The notes: generated by a model from the letters alone, not told the origin. Counted from the stretch's first letter, positions 11,195 to 22,704 are shown. The stretch is 64,000 bases of DNA from Gadus chalcogrammus (GCF_026213295.1 NC_079427.1:29820102-29884101), one strand, 5' to 3'. Made by a program: numbers and translations.

Positions 11195-12214
11195 TTCATC
11201 GGCTTCGTGACATACCTTGCAAAATTCCTGCCAAAGCTCTCAGAGGTCTGTGAGCCACTCCGCAGGCTCCTGGACAAGGACACAGAATGGCACTGGCTAG
11301 CCAAACATGAGGACGCAGTGCAAGAAATAAATCGACTGGTTTCAAATACACCCGTTCTCAGATACTATGACGTTACAAAGCCTGTCACAGTCCAAAGTGA
11401 TGCCAGCATGAATGGGCTGGGATGCTGCAAGGGGGGCAGCCTGTGGCTTTTGCCTCTAGAGCCCTGACTCAAACGGAGCAAAACTATGCTCAAATAGAGA
11501 AAGAGTGCTTGAGCATAGTCTTCGCATGCCAAAGATTCCACCAATACTTATATGGCAGAGAAACGGTCACTGCTGAAACAGACCACAAACCATTGATCAC
11601 AATATTCAGAAGCCACTCCTAAGTGCACCGAAACGTCTCCAGGGAATGCTGATGCAGCTGCAGTGTTACAACCTAGATGTTGTGTACAAGCCTGGGCCAG
11701 AAATGTACGCCAGTGACACTTTAAGTCGAGCTACTCTGCCGCACCAAGGGCCAGACACCCCACACGTGCGACATGCAGTGTTTGCCACCCAGACGGAGTA
11801 CACACAGCTGGACCAAGCCCAGCACCTGAATGTCACTACTTTCAGATTCCGTCAAATAACACAACACACAGAAACAGATGATGTACTCCAAGAGCTGAAG
11901 ACGGTGATTCTGGACGGGTGGCCTGACTTCAAGGAGGACACTCCACTGGCGGTGCGGGACTACTGGCCATTCCGGGATGAGCTGAATGTGCAAAATGGTG
12001 TGCATTACAGGGGACAGTGCATTATTATCCCAAAGGCCCTGAGAGCAGAGCTACTGAAGCGGATACACTCTAGCCACATAGGTGGCGAGGCCTGTTATAG
12101 GCGGGCCAGGGATACCCTCTTCTGGCCGGGCATGAGAGCTGAAATCAAGGACTATGTAGCCAAATGCTCTGCATGCAATGAGTACGCAAGAAATCAGCAG
12201 AAGGAATCCATGAT
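11195..12214 (+). pseudogene. gypsy RT-connection, RNase H and integrase zinc domain
   Basis: The frame resumes after the hAT-type insert with FVTYLAKFLPKLSEVCEPLRRLLDKD. RNase H begins at VTVQSDASMNGLG (first catalytic Asp near 11400). A one-base shift near 11425 moves the frame to the piece reading VAFASRALTQTEQNYAQIEKE and TDHKPL. Another one-base loss near 11606 (after IFR) moves it to the frame from 11646. The tail reads LQCYNLDVVYKPGPEM and DTLSRA, and then the integrase HHCC domain: HSSHIGG, about 23 residues, then CSAC (about 12070-12175). The L2 insertion cuts the frame after KESM. Confidence 0.85.
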
Positions 12215-15200
12215 TCCGATTGCATTGAACATTTTGTCGTTTTTTTTGGTTTTTAGTCGTTTAGCTAAGTTTACTAGTTATATAGTCACTTTTCGCTATT
12301 GTCAGTGCGCCGGTTTCTTTATTTTTACGTGTTTTATATGTGAGGTCGTACAGTTGGTTGACGCTGTTGCCTTTTGAACGCTGTTGCTGCTGCTGCTCAC
12401 CGGAACGTCATTCTGAACATTATTTTTTCGCGATTTTCTTTTTCTTTCTAGTCTTAACTTTTTATCAGTTTTCTTTTGCTTACTTTCAACACCTTCTGTC
12501 TGAAACCCTTCTGGACCTCGGGTCGGACTACAAAGTTAAGTTAAGTAACTGCGTCAGTTTTCTTGATTTATTTATTTATTTCTGAACGTTAAACGTCTGC
12601 GTGTTTTGTTTGGTGTTTTGTGCGTGGAGTCGTGCAGCTGTTGGTGGATGACACCTGCTGGCCGGCTAGACTGCTTTTAACCCCCGGCGCCGTCCAACTG
12701 GCTTCCCCGTCTCCAGCGTAGCTACAACCGGCTTGCTCCACTCCTCTGCCTCCGCTGTGCTGGCTCTGTGGCTTCACCATAATCGCCTGGATCTACCGCT
12801 GGCTTCTTCCGACTGCACAACCTGTGGATTTTAACCTGTTCCTCTGGATTGCGCTATGTTTGACTCTCACATAACGAGCGCATCTCTGCCGCCCCGTTAC
12901 TCGGTAACGGAGATGTTACGTCTACGGATCTTCTCAAGGACCCAACCACCTCAGCTTGCATCCCACCAGGACATTCTCAAACGACCAAAATACATCCACC
13001 GAGGCTCTGGACGGAATTTTCAGTACACTCACACCAGCAACAAAAACATCCGCTCCTTCTGGTCCACTGGGCCCCGCCCCCCTCCTCGCACAGCCCGTAC
13101 GGTCAGTCCCGTCAATCACAGTGTACTGTCCCCTCTGCTCAAAGCAACCTGCTACACTCCACTCACCTGTCTGAAACTCTGTCTGCTGAACACCAGATCC
13201 CTCAGTAATAAGGCCCTTTTGATAAATGACTTTATTGTTGACCAGAGCCTAGATATTCTCTGCCTCACTGAGACCTGGCAACAACCAAATGACTTCTCCC
13301 ATCTAAATGAAGCTGTCCCACCAGGTTTTTCTTTTATTAGTAAACCCCGGGTTAATGGGAGGGGGGGTGGCCTTGCTCTCCTCCATCGTGATAACATCAA
13401 AGTCACCACTGTCACACCCTTCATTCCTCCTTTGAATGTCTAGCTGTAAAACTCTCAGGCCCCAAACCCACTATCATTGTCACCATTTACAGACCACCAA
13501 AACCCTCCGCCGTTTTCCTCAATGAATTCTCATCACTACTTACATCTGTATGTGCAATGTCCCCCACTGTTATCCTCCTTGGTGATTTCAACATCCACAT
13601 TGACAACCCATCCTGTACTTTTGCTAATGACTTCACATCACTTCTGGACTGTCTTGGCATCACAAAACATGTCAACCTCCCAACCCATAACAAAGGTCAC
13701 ATTCTGGATTTAATCTGCTGCACTGACATCACTCCCACTAACCTTGATGTCATTGATTTCCCCATCTCTGACCACAAAGCTGTACTTTTTGACATTCATA
13801 CCCAACTACACAAAACCAAGGAACAACGGACCATCTCCTTCAGAAACATCAAACTTATCAACACCACAGACCTCTCCACCATGATCAGCTCCTACCCCAA
13901 CCCTCCCCCAGCTTCCTCCCTGACTGACCTGGTGACTCACTACAATAACTGCCTCTCCTCCTCCCTCACCACCCTGGCCCCCCTGAAAACCCGCTCAGTC
14001 TCATTCACCCACACTGCTCCTTGGTTCACTCCTCATCTGCGCCAGCTCAAAGCCACTGGTCGTCGACTGGAGCGACTCTACAATAAGACTCAACTCACTG
14101 TACACCGCCAAATGAATTCGGACCACCTCCATCACTACAAGAATGCCCTCACCACGGCCAAACCTCATACTACTCCAACCTCATCAACACTGGTACAGGC
14201 AACAGCAGAGTCCTCTTCTCAACAGTCAGCCACTTACTTCAGCCTCCTAAATCTCTCCCTCCAGACATTTCCACCACCCAATGCACTGCGTTCCTTGACT
14301 TCTTCAGCTCTAAAATCAACACCATTCACCTCATCTCGCACCCCCTCTGATGACCCACCCTGGATGATCACCTCTGGCCAACCTCTCATCAGCTCCCTCT
14401 CTGACTTCACCCTAGTAACAGAACAGACCGTTTTCAGGAATTCATCCGCAAAGCCAAAACCACCACCTGTCAGCTCGATCCTCTTCCCACCTCCCTTGTC
14501 AAAGCATGTCTTCCGTCCATCTCCCCCATGATCACCAACATAATTAACTCCTCCCTCACTACTGGTACTGTACCCCCCACTCTCAACCTGGCTGCCATCA
14601 CTCCCATCCTAAAAAAACCTGGTGCTGACCCAACTGACCTTAACCATTACCGGCCCATCTCCAATCTCCCTTTCATCTCCAAAACACTTGAAAGGGTGGT
14701 TGCCGCACAACTACAGTCCCACCTCGACACTAACAATCTCCACGAACCGTTCCAATCTGGCTTCCGTCAAAAACACAGCACTGAAACAGCCCTAGTCAAA
14801 TCACCAATGACCTCCTCCTTGCAGCCGACTCTGGATTACTCACCATTCTCATCCTCCTCGATCTCAGCGCAGCATTCGACACCATCTCCCACCCTCTGCT
14901 CCTGGACCGCCTAGCTGGTATTGGGATCACTGGTGCTGCACTCTCCTGGTTTACATCCTACCCCACCGGCCGTCAACAATTTGTTCAACTAAGCAACCAC
15001 AAGTCTGGGTGTTCAGGTGTCTCACTGGGTGTCCCCCAGGGGTCAGTCTTGGGTCCACTCCTCTTCACCACTTACCTCCTCCCGCTGGGCACACTCCTCC
15101 GTCACCATGGGGTCCATTTTCATTGCTACGCTGACGTCACACAGGTCTACATCTCCACCAAACCCACCGCTGCCATCCCCCCCACCTCCCTCATCACGTG

Positions 15201-16192
15201 CCTGGAAGAGATCCGGAGCTGGTTGAGCAGGAACTTCCTGAAACTCAATGGAAACAAGACCGAGGCCCTGCTCATCGGATCCAAATCCACCCTCACTAAA
15301 TCACAACACACCCCAGCTCCACTCATAATTATCGATGGATTCCCAGTACCCTTCTCCTCCAAAGTAAAGAGCCTCGGCGTCATCCTGGACAACACCCTCT
15401 CATTCGCACCCCATATTCACAACATCACCCGGACTGCATTCTTCCACCTCCGCAACATCGCCAGACTCCGCCCATCACTGACCCAATCCAGCACTGAAAT
15501 CCTAGTTCACTCATTTGTCACATCACGCATAGACTACTGCAACGCCCTCCTCACCGGACTCCCCACCAAACTCATCAACAGACTGCAGATCATTCAGAAC
15601 TCAGCCGCCCGGATCATCACCCGCACCAAATCATCTGACCACATCACCCCTGTCCTCATTCAACTTCACTGGCTCCCAGTACACTACCGCATCCAATACA
15701 AAACCCTACTCCTCACCTACAAAGCTCTCCACAACCTAGCCCCCAGTTATCTCTGCGACCTCCTCCAAGAATACACTCCCTCCCGCTCCCTCTGCTCAAC
15801 CTCTGCTGGACTACTATGTATCCCCACATCACGACTCACTTCAATGGGTGCCCGGTCATTCAGCTGTTCAGCACCCAGGCTCTGGAACTCCCTCCCCCCA
15901 CACATAAAACAGTCAGACACCATTACAACCTTCAAGTCACAACTCAAAACTCACCTGTTCAAACTCGCACACAACGTCTAACTGATCACTGTTTTGATTG
16001 TTTTTTTCTTTGTTTTGTTTTGTCTTTGTTTTATTTCTTTCTTATTGCTTATGTTTATTTTTTTTTTTATTTTTTTTTTCCACAATGTCTTGTTTTTTAA
16101 AAAATGTATGATGACTATATGCTATGTAAGGTGACCTTGGGTGTCTTGAAAGGCGCCTCTAAATTAAATGTATTATTATTATTATTATTATT
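12215..16192 (+). mobile_element. Near-full-length L2-type LINE inserted in the gypsy integrase
   Basis: The insertion is flanked by ATGAT (12210-12214 and 16193-16197) and ends in the L2-like tail GGCGCCTCTAAATTAAATG plus ATT repeats. Removing it joins KESM to MSHEIPTRPW in the integrase. About 640 bp of 5' UTR-like sequence precedes the coding part. The length (4.0 kb) is close to full for L2-type elements. Confidence 0.88.
12856..15981 (+). pseudogene. L2 endonuclease-reverse transcriptase, frameshifted
   Basis: The endonuclease reads CLLNTRSLSNK, ILCLTETW, GGGLALLHR, and after a frame slip near 13430 VTIYRPPKPS, LLGDFNIHID and ISDHKAV. The linker slips frame again near 14170-14520. The RT reads [60 protein letters not shown], and the C-terminal L2 blocks SRIDYCNALLTGLP, LHWLPVHYRIQYK and APRLWNSLPPHIK, with a stop at 15979-15981. 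The catalytic motif reads YADV instead of YADD (15127-15138), so the second Asp is lost. With at least four frame slips the copy is dead. Confidence 0.87.
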
Positions 16193-16197
16193 ATGAT

Positions 16198-17206
16198 GTC
16201 GCATGAGATACCTACACGTCCATGGCAAACTGTGAGCATGGACATCTACTCCTATGCAGGCAAGGAATTTCTCATCCTTGTAGACCACTACTCAGATTAC
16301 TGGGAAATCGACCAGCTACCAGACCTATCAGCCAACACGCTTATCACACGCTGCAGAGCCCAGTTTGCGCGTTATGGGCAGCCTGACAAAGTGATCTCTG
16401 ATAACGGCCCGCAGTTTGCGTGTGAACAATTCAGGAAGTTTGCAACAAGCTGGGGTTTTTCCCATGTCACGTCCTCCCCACGTCACCCAAAGTCAAACGG
16501 CAAGGCCGAAGCGGCTGTGAAAATTGTAAAATCACTTTGCAAGCGGGCAAAGTTAGATGGCACAGATGCATGGGTGGCCATCCTCCACTGGCGAAACACG
16601 CCCACAGAGGGGTTGGACAGCAGCCCCGCCCAACGCTTAATGTCACGAAGGCTCAAGACCTCGCTGCCAGTTGCAGACAGCCTACTGCAGCCACACGTGG
16701 TGATCGGAGTGACAGAGAAGTTGCGGTGGAAACGGCGGGTGGTGAAATCAACCTACGACAGATCCGCCAGGGACCTCCCTGAGCTGAATGTGGGAGACCG
16801 GATCAGGATGAAACCGCTGCCAGGTGATCGCACAGGAAGATGGCCGGTGGGCCAATGTATCCAGAAAGTTGCTCCCCGCTCATTCGTAGTGGATGTCAAC
16901 GGCACACTTTACAGGCGCAACCGTGTGGATCTTCGAGTGGCAGAGCGCTCAGCTGAAGTACGGCCGATGGGACGGCTGGAGCAGAACAGTCCTGAACAGG
17001 GACATATGACTGAGAAGTCAGCCTCAGCCGAGACCGGGCATGGGTCAAGCCAGGGCGAACCAGACGGGATGGAAGACGCACCCCCCACAAGCAGTCCGGC
17101 TCCTCACCCCCTGAGTACACCGGAGAAGCACAGCTGCACCCCGGGCCAGGAGGTCTTCACACGTTGTGGCCGCCTCTCACGCCCACCTCAGAGACTGAAC
17201 TGGTGA
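16198..17206 (+). pseudogene. gypsy integrase core and C-terminal domain
   Basis: This open stretch resumes the integrase after the L2 insert. It reads RPWQTVSMDIYSY (first catalytic Asp near 16240), ISDNGPQF (second Asp near 16397) and KSNGKAEAAV (Glu near 16508), the complete D,D-35-E set of retroviral-type integrases. It continues to a GDRIRMKPLPGDRTGRW basic region and a Ser/Pro-rich tail ending in a stop at 17204-17206. This part of the gypsy element has no frameshift over more than 1 kb. Confidence 0.9.
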
Positions 17207-17537
17207 CTTTAGGAGAACTTAGGTTCAAAGCACACATACACTAACAAGTGCCATTAGAACATGGGTTTGATTAGGGTGTAGGCGGATCGCTGCCCTTTCC
17301 CAATATACACACACACACATACATACAGTGACAACACACACACTTGAAGATACCTCACGAGAGACTGTTGGTCTGTTAAAAAAAAGAAAAGGGAATGATT
17401 GTGGAAAGAGTCCAATGCCATGCATGTTCGATTGTGAAACTATAACAGAGTTGTTGATATCAATGTTGTTACAGCCTGCAATGGTTATTGAGTAGTGAAG
17501 AATTTGAAGTGTTAATCTAATCTAAGAACATTAATCT

Positions 17538-17551
17538 AAAAGGAAGGAAGA
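17538..17551 (+). other. Polypurine tract
   Basis: AAAAGGAAGGAAGA directly precedes the 3' LTR, as expected for plus-strand priming. Confidence 0.8.
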
Positions 17552-17673
17552 TGTTATGGATGTTGAGTGTGTTACGTTACGTTACGTTCTAGTGTTATGT
17601 TACGTTATGCTGAAGCCCATAAGGCAGTGCGCGTTTGATGTGAACTCATTCATTAAAAGCTTGAACTGAAACA
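17552..17673 (+). repeat. 3' LTR of the gypsy element
   Basis: This 122-bp LTR is identical to the 5' LTR by eye. It is followed by the duplicated target GCCAC at 17674-17678. Confidence 0.92.
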
Positions 17674-18637
17674 GCCACTTGCCGCACTCGAGGGATTGCA
17701 TTCCTCTTCAATGAAACTCCTTTTGGGTTCTTTGGGTCAGCAGCTCTTTTGGGAAAGATGAAGTTGTCCTTATCAGAATGAGCACTGCAGACACGGTGAT
17801 CCTTCTGCATTAGCGTCTTGATTGGCGTCTCAATGTCCATATTCCCAACAATAAGCCACTGGTCTACCAGAGATCGGTCATTGTACCGCAATGGCAGTCT
17901 ATGGAAAGTTTCTGGAGTGTAACTTTTCTTTCTTTTTTCCGCAGCCGGGGAAAACACCAACACGAACCATCTCTCTCTTGACTTCAAGCTGTGGATGGTT
18001 CGTCTTCTCCGGTGCTTGAGCTGTCCTTCACTCTATGCGTCAATCACGTGTGCAGTGCGTCTTCCGTCAACAACGTGCCATGCTTGATTGTAGCGAACAA
18101 TTATTTTGTAACTGTAACTTACATATGCAATTCCTTTAATTTACGTGTCAAAACTTGCTATATATTATTTATAAATATATATTATATAAATTATAAATTC
18201 CAAAACTTTCCTCCTTGAACTGAACTCCGGTGTATTCGGCAATCGACTTGTGTGGACTTCCTGTAAACACGGACCTACCGGTAATGCTTGTTAAACTGTC
18301 TTTTTAAATAAACTCCGGGTTTGCAAACTAAGTTGTTTGTGCTTCGTTTTATGTGTAGGGACCCTATGCAACTGCAGAGGTTTGGTGCTATTTAGTGGTT
18401 CAAAAATGCGGATTTAGAAGCGAAACACTATGCCCCAAGTCAACAACATGGACGCCAAACATTGCGCCCGGCAAACTATAATACTCGATTTTCAATGAAA
18501 AAGGTATCTGGAAGGCTTATTTGATGAGTTTTAATGCCAAAACAAAGATCCTGGGTTCAATTTGCGCCGGAATTACACTTTAAGGTTAATAAGTCCTTTA
18601 TTAAACAGTTCATTATGCATTTTGCAGGTAAGGGATC
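17674..18637 (-). mobile_element. THAP-domain DNA transposon, right inverted arm
   Basis: This is the reverse complement of the left arm over about 17689-18590. It keeps the upstream non-coding part, including an AT-rich TATATAAATATATA block. The arm passes into TTAATAAGTCCTTTATTAA and is then cut by a TTAA-flanked element. It resumes at 20441 with a related TTAATAAGTCCTTTAATG. Confidence 0.6.
17690..17987 (-). pseudogene. THAP-type zinc-finger exon, right copy
   Basis: The frame reads SPAAEKRKKSYTPETFHRLPLRYND, DQWLIVGNMDIETPIKTL, HRVCSAHSDKDNF and FPKRAADPKNPKGVSLKRNAIPRV. The C-x2-H pair (CSAH) and the FPKRAADP block are the C-terminal THAP signature. The N-terminal FPGC cysteine lies in another frame, so the same A-run slip as in the left copy is present. 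A shared slip implies it predates the inverted duplication. Loss of the frame makes both copies non-functional unless an unseen splice repairs it. Confidence 0.7.
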
Positions 18638-18641
18638 TTAA

Positions 18642-20436
18642 AGGTTGGGTAGGTGATTTGCGAAACGCCAGCAGATTTTGAAAATACACAACTCAAATGG
18701 TCCTACCCCCTCTCCTTCAACGCTGACTCTGACTGACTCCACCCATTCCAAGTACATGGACGCGCAATCATGCACGAGCGCGAACAGAGATGCGCGAGAG
18801 CGAGCCAGGCTAGCGTAGGTTTTCGTTTAACAACATGGCACTACATTCAGCTGTAAGTTGCACCCAGTACCGCGGGAAGTGGGGGTGCTGCAACACCCCC
18901 TGTCCGAGGCCCTGTCTTATCACAGAAAACGATCATTTCTAAAAACTCCGGCCAAAGTGGAGATTTCTGAAAATGCCGGTTATGTGTTGTCGTGTCAACG
19001 GGGAGAAACGGGATTTTAGGTTCTGAAGCGTCACATTATGCACCAGGAAATGCTTAACGTCATGTGAGCGCCCGCTGTACCGTATTGGTCCGAATATAAA
19101 CACAAACCCCATTGTAAGACGACCTATATTTGGAAAAAAGATTTGAAGACCAGATCCGGTTTTTATGAATAAATAAATTGTATTCATTGAAATAATATAC
19201 GAAAATAAAAAGGCATCGAATAAAACACTGCATTGCCACTAAACAGTAGTGCAAATAGGCCGTACTGATGTGTACACCAAAGACTATTCCTGACACTCCT
19301 CTGCCCCGCTGTGTTCGCTCTGGCTGTGGTCGCTCCGAACTGTTTCGGCCCGTGGCAAAGCGAGTCATCCTCGCTGCTGTCCAAGGCATTTTGAGACGCA
19401 GCATTTATTTAATGCTCATATGACCTAGTGCTGAAAAAAGGTTATATGAAAAAGTGTGAGGGTAGCGGTGGTGCGCTAAACTTGTTCTGTGAGCAGCTGG
19501 ATGTGAACGATCGATTTTCAACTGTGCGCGCATGCACTGGTGTAATTGAGCTGCGCTGCTATACATCTTTTTTATCAATGTAACGAGTTGCGAGTCTAGT
19601 GCAGGCTGAGGTTTTTTTCTCCCAGCACCCCCTGCTGAGAATACGTTCTCGCTGCTATGGTTGCACCAGATGTTATAAACATTAAACGGTCACATAAATC
19701 ATTACTATTTTTAGAAAATGTATGTTTGTTTCATATAATTGTATTGGAAGTCCTGGTTTTCACTAGGGTTGCCGCGGTGTGGACATTTTCACACCGAGTA
19801 ATACACTCGTCTCCACACCGGTATTACCGAGTATAAACGGTATAAACTTTGAAACTAGGTCAACCGCCACACAAGCATCGGTTTTTAGACCCTTCTCGTC
19901 CTTCAGTTGCCGCCAACGTTCGAAAGCAGCGCCTAGGATTATTCTTGATTTCAGTTTTTCTCTTTCAGCGTTTTTATTATCAATTACTCTCTGAAAAAGA
20001 GTTTTCCTTCTCTTTGCTGGTGGTGGTGGTGGTGGTGGGGATGGGGGCGTCTTGTCTGCCATGGAAATTGTCTTCTACCGCTAGGTCCAAATGTGGATTA
20101 ACTAGTTCCAGTAGCTACCGCAGGATAACAACAAACAGGAGCTTGCTCTGGGTCACGAGCTCTGGGTCACGAGTACTGCACGAAGGGGTCGCGCGCGGGG
20201 CGCGGGGGAGGGGGAGTGCAGTACGACCGTTTGATTGACGTACTTACTGTCCAATGCAACTCGGTGGCAATGGAAATGATTGGCTGGAGTTTTTCGAGCC
20301 CTGCCCGTTCCACAGATGATTGACTTGTTTAATTTTCATGTCAGTACTTCTAACTCAGTGGCTGTAAGCGGGTTATGAAAAGGATTTCAAGTAATTTTGC
20401 AAAAATGGCCAAAAAAGCGAATCACCAACCCAACCT
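18642..20436. mobile_element. Kolobok-like element with TTAA target duplication
   Basis: The ends AGGTTGGGTAGGTGATTTGC (18642) and the inverse of AGGTTGGGTTGGTGATTCGC (ending 20436) are flanked by TTAA on both sides (18638-18641 and 20437-20440). TTAA duplications with AGG-starting ends suggest Kolobok rather than piggyBac, whose ends start CC. The interior contains a piece (about 18921-19066) matching 50062-50213 in reverse, a short TIR-like piece at 19759-19850, and one coding remnant on the minus strand. Confidence 0.65.
19845..20062 (-). pseudogene. Transposon-associated coding remnant (proline-rich N terminus)
   Basis: The frame starts with ATG at 20062, has a run of prolines, then KRRKTLFQRVIDNKNAEREKL, GAAFERWRQLKDEKGLKTDA. 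The FERWRQLKDEKGLKTDA type of sequence recurs at the start of uncharacterised transposon-linked proteins in fish (from memory). After about residue 70 the frame passes into an unrelated insertion (19763-19850), so the gene is truncated. No catalytic domain remains. Confidence 0.45.
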
Positions 20437-20440
20437 TTAA

Positions 20441-20903
20441 GCAGGAACCCTGCAGGTTAATAAGTCCTTTAATGTACACTTATTAACAATAAATGAGTAC
20501 TAGGCCTATATGTTGTAAAGGTTGATAAAATGTGAATTAAAAAACGACTTATACTGTTATAGCGGCGAAGCACTAAAGCACAATAAGACGGCTCTTTTGA
20601 AAAATATTTTAGTTTTACAAAACGTCCGAATAGTGAAAAATATAGTCAAACGTCAACATTTTGTGCAAGTGTAAAAAAAATAAAAAAATTACTTCAGAAC
20701 TTCCAAGAAAACATTTTACTAAATGTAAAAAAATAAAAAAACAAAACTATTACAACAGTAGAGCAAAAACCTTTCATAAAACAATTAAAAAAATCTCTGT
20801 GGGGATGAACCAACCAATAAAACGAAGTGGGGTTGTATGAGGTGCTTCTGCATATTGAATCTGTTCAATATGCTTATGCAGTTGGCGATCCGCACAGTCA
20901 TAA
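20441..20903. other. Remnant of THAP transposon flank, then AT-rich unassigned DNA
   Basis: 20455-20560 has words (TTAATAAGTCC, TTATTAACAATAAATGAG) shared with the terminal region of the THAP element at 4707-5186. The rest is A-rich with no gene. Confidence 0.4.
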
Positions 20904-21535
20904 CCCGGGGATTCCACCGGACGCGTTACGGCAACGTTACGGCTGCGGCACGTCTTGGCCGCGACTTTGCCCTGCTTGCATTTCCACCGGGCGCGTTACG
21001 GCAGCGCAACGCTGCCTTGCGAGCCAGCCGTATTCACGCGAGATCACGAGATCCCGCGATAATCCTAAACCTAATGTACTCACCTTCCACTCCCAAAACT
21101 ACTGCAATTAAATGCCAGGCTTTGTCCTTTCTGACATTGTTCTTATAAAAAGGATGATTTGAGACCCTTTGATTGATTGACTGCTGACCTGGTGCCACCG
21201 GTCATGACGTAATAATGTTGGTGTTTTATTGTGTTTTATTTTGAAAATTGAGCGGAATGCTCTATGGCTTTTACTTTTTCACTTCCTGCCCTGATCGATC
21301 TGCTCTGTTGAAATTGACGCGGTTCAGCAGCGGCTCGCGGCAAAAATAGGAATGCTACGGAATGATAGCGCTGCGGCGCGGCAGGCCGCTCCTGGGACGC
21401 TGCTGAGACGTTCCGCAGCCGCGCCCGGTGGAAATGGTCTCATTGATTAGAGTGGAACCTATCTGCTGCGGTGACCGCGGCCAAGACGTGCCGCTGCCGT
21501 AACGTTGCCGTAACGCGTCCGGTGGAATCAGGCCG
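20904..21535. mobile_element. PIF/Harbinger-type MITE, family A, copy 1
   Basis: Long terminal inverted repeats begin GATTCCACCGGACGCGTTAC after 6-7 less conserved terminal bases. They extend about 50 bp. The element is flanked by TAA (20901-20903 and 21536-21538), the TWA target of PIF/Harbinger elements. A second copy lies at 24642-25233. No coding capacity. Confidence 0.8.
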
Positions 21536-21538
21536 TAA

Positions 21539-21938
21539 CGCCCCGTGCCCACTACATGCGTCTGTCGACTGATCCCCATTGACTTTCAATGGGGACGGAC
21601 GCGCAATGCATTGTGGATCCGTCCGTTCCGTTGGAGCCGTCGGCTCAGTCATGGCTCAGTCAAAAAGTTGAAAAATGTTCAACTTTTTCGGCAGCGACGG
21701 ATCCGTCATCCAATCAGATCACGTATGCAAATTTAAGCACTGTGACGCGACTCGGGCTCTGACGATACTGGAAAGCGGGAAAGCGAGTCATCTTGCATCG
21801 CAACAAGCAGGAAGTAGCGGGAAGAACCCGGCGAAGCGATTCGATTGGCTGACGGATGCATCTGCAAAGACTACTCCCCCATCAGTCAGCCACGCCTTCC
21901 CACATCAGTCATCGGACGCATGTAGTGGGCATGTAGGG
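21539..21938. mobile_element. PIF/Harbinger-type MITE, family B
   Basis: The terminal repeats contain TGCCCACTACATGCGTC (21546-21562, inverse at 21915-21931). The flanks are TAA at 21536-21538 and 21939-21941. The left TAA is shared with MITE A, so the two elements abut through one target triplet. The interior is non-coding. Confidence 0.75.
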
Positions 21939-21954
21939 TAAGGAGGAGTTAGTG

Positions 21955-22450
21955 GGAGACGTCAATGTATCAGAAGTCAGCATTATACTGTTGAAGATAG
22001 GACCAGCAGAAAAGGGCCTTTTCACCACATATATAAATGCTTACCTAACAAATAAAAATCCATTCAATTGAACTCTAAATGTAGTATTTTGTCACTGCTT
22101 TGGTTTGTCGCAAGACTGCCATTTATTTTTGCACATTTTTCCAAACTAGGTTCGGCAATTTATTATTACGTAAATCAGCTGCTTTAACTCAGCTCAGCTA
22201 ATTTGATGAGGGATTCGCTGCTCTGCACCGACACGAGATGGCGTGTTAATACAAAGCCGAACTATGCTTGAAAGGAAGTGCAAAATAAAATGGCTGTCTT
22301 GTTCTAAACTAAAGCAGTGAAATTTATGCGTACATTTAAACATATCTTTTTTTTTTCTTAAAGCATTTATATATGTGGTGAACAGGCCTTTTTCTGCTGA
22401 TTCCCTCTGTAACAGTACAATGCTGACTTCTGATACAGCCACGTCTCCCC
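21955..22450. repeat. Foldback repeat with about 85-bp arms
   Basis: 21955-22042 is the imperfect inverse of about 22362-22450. Shared words are GTATCAGAAGTCAGCATT and CACCACATATATAAATGC. Several lineage-specific changes separate the arms. No coding sequence. Confidence 0.6.
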
Positions 22451-22704
22451 CCACCCTCCTTAAAGTGACATTGCTGATCTCAATCTCCATAATGCAACAG
22501 ATATGCAGAAGTATTTAAACCTTTAACTTCACACTAATTTTCGAAATCACCCTAAACACTCCCCTTCCCCAAAGGCAACAGCTTCCCTGACCTCTTAAGC
22601 AGGGACGTGCACAGGAATTTTGAGGGGCAGTTGCTCTGACCTGAAAAAAGGGCACCCCCCCCCCCCCCCCAAAAAAAAAACTTGCAGGCTATATGAAGGA
22701 CTGA
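22451..22704. other. Unassigned DNA with C18/A10 homopolymer junction
   Basis: A run of C followed directly by a run of A lies at about 22653-22680. A GGACGTGCACAGG word at about 22602-22614 resembles hAT-type MITE ends, but no partner end was found. Confidence 0.4.

Larger units (their letters stand above)
6085..17673 (+). mobile_element. Complete Ty3/gypsy LTR retrotransposon with two nested insertions
   Basis: The element has 122-bp LTRs (6085-6206 and 17552-17673), TG...CA ends, and the 5-bp target duplication GCCAC (6080-6084 and 17674-17678). It has a primer binding site, polypurine tract and gag-protease-RT-RNaseH-integrase order. The total is 11.6 kb, but two later insertions (8183-11186 and 12215-16192) account for about 7 kb. 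The underlying element is about 4.6 kb. The reading frame is broken by several frameshifts and one stop, so this copy cannot make a full polyprotein. The domain order with integrase last, the DTGA protease and the short LTR fit a K02A2.6-like gypsy lineage. Confidence 0.93.
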
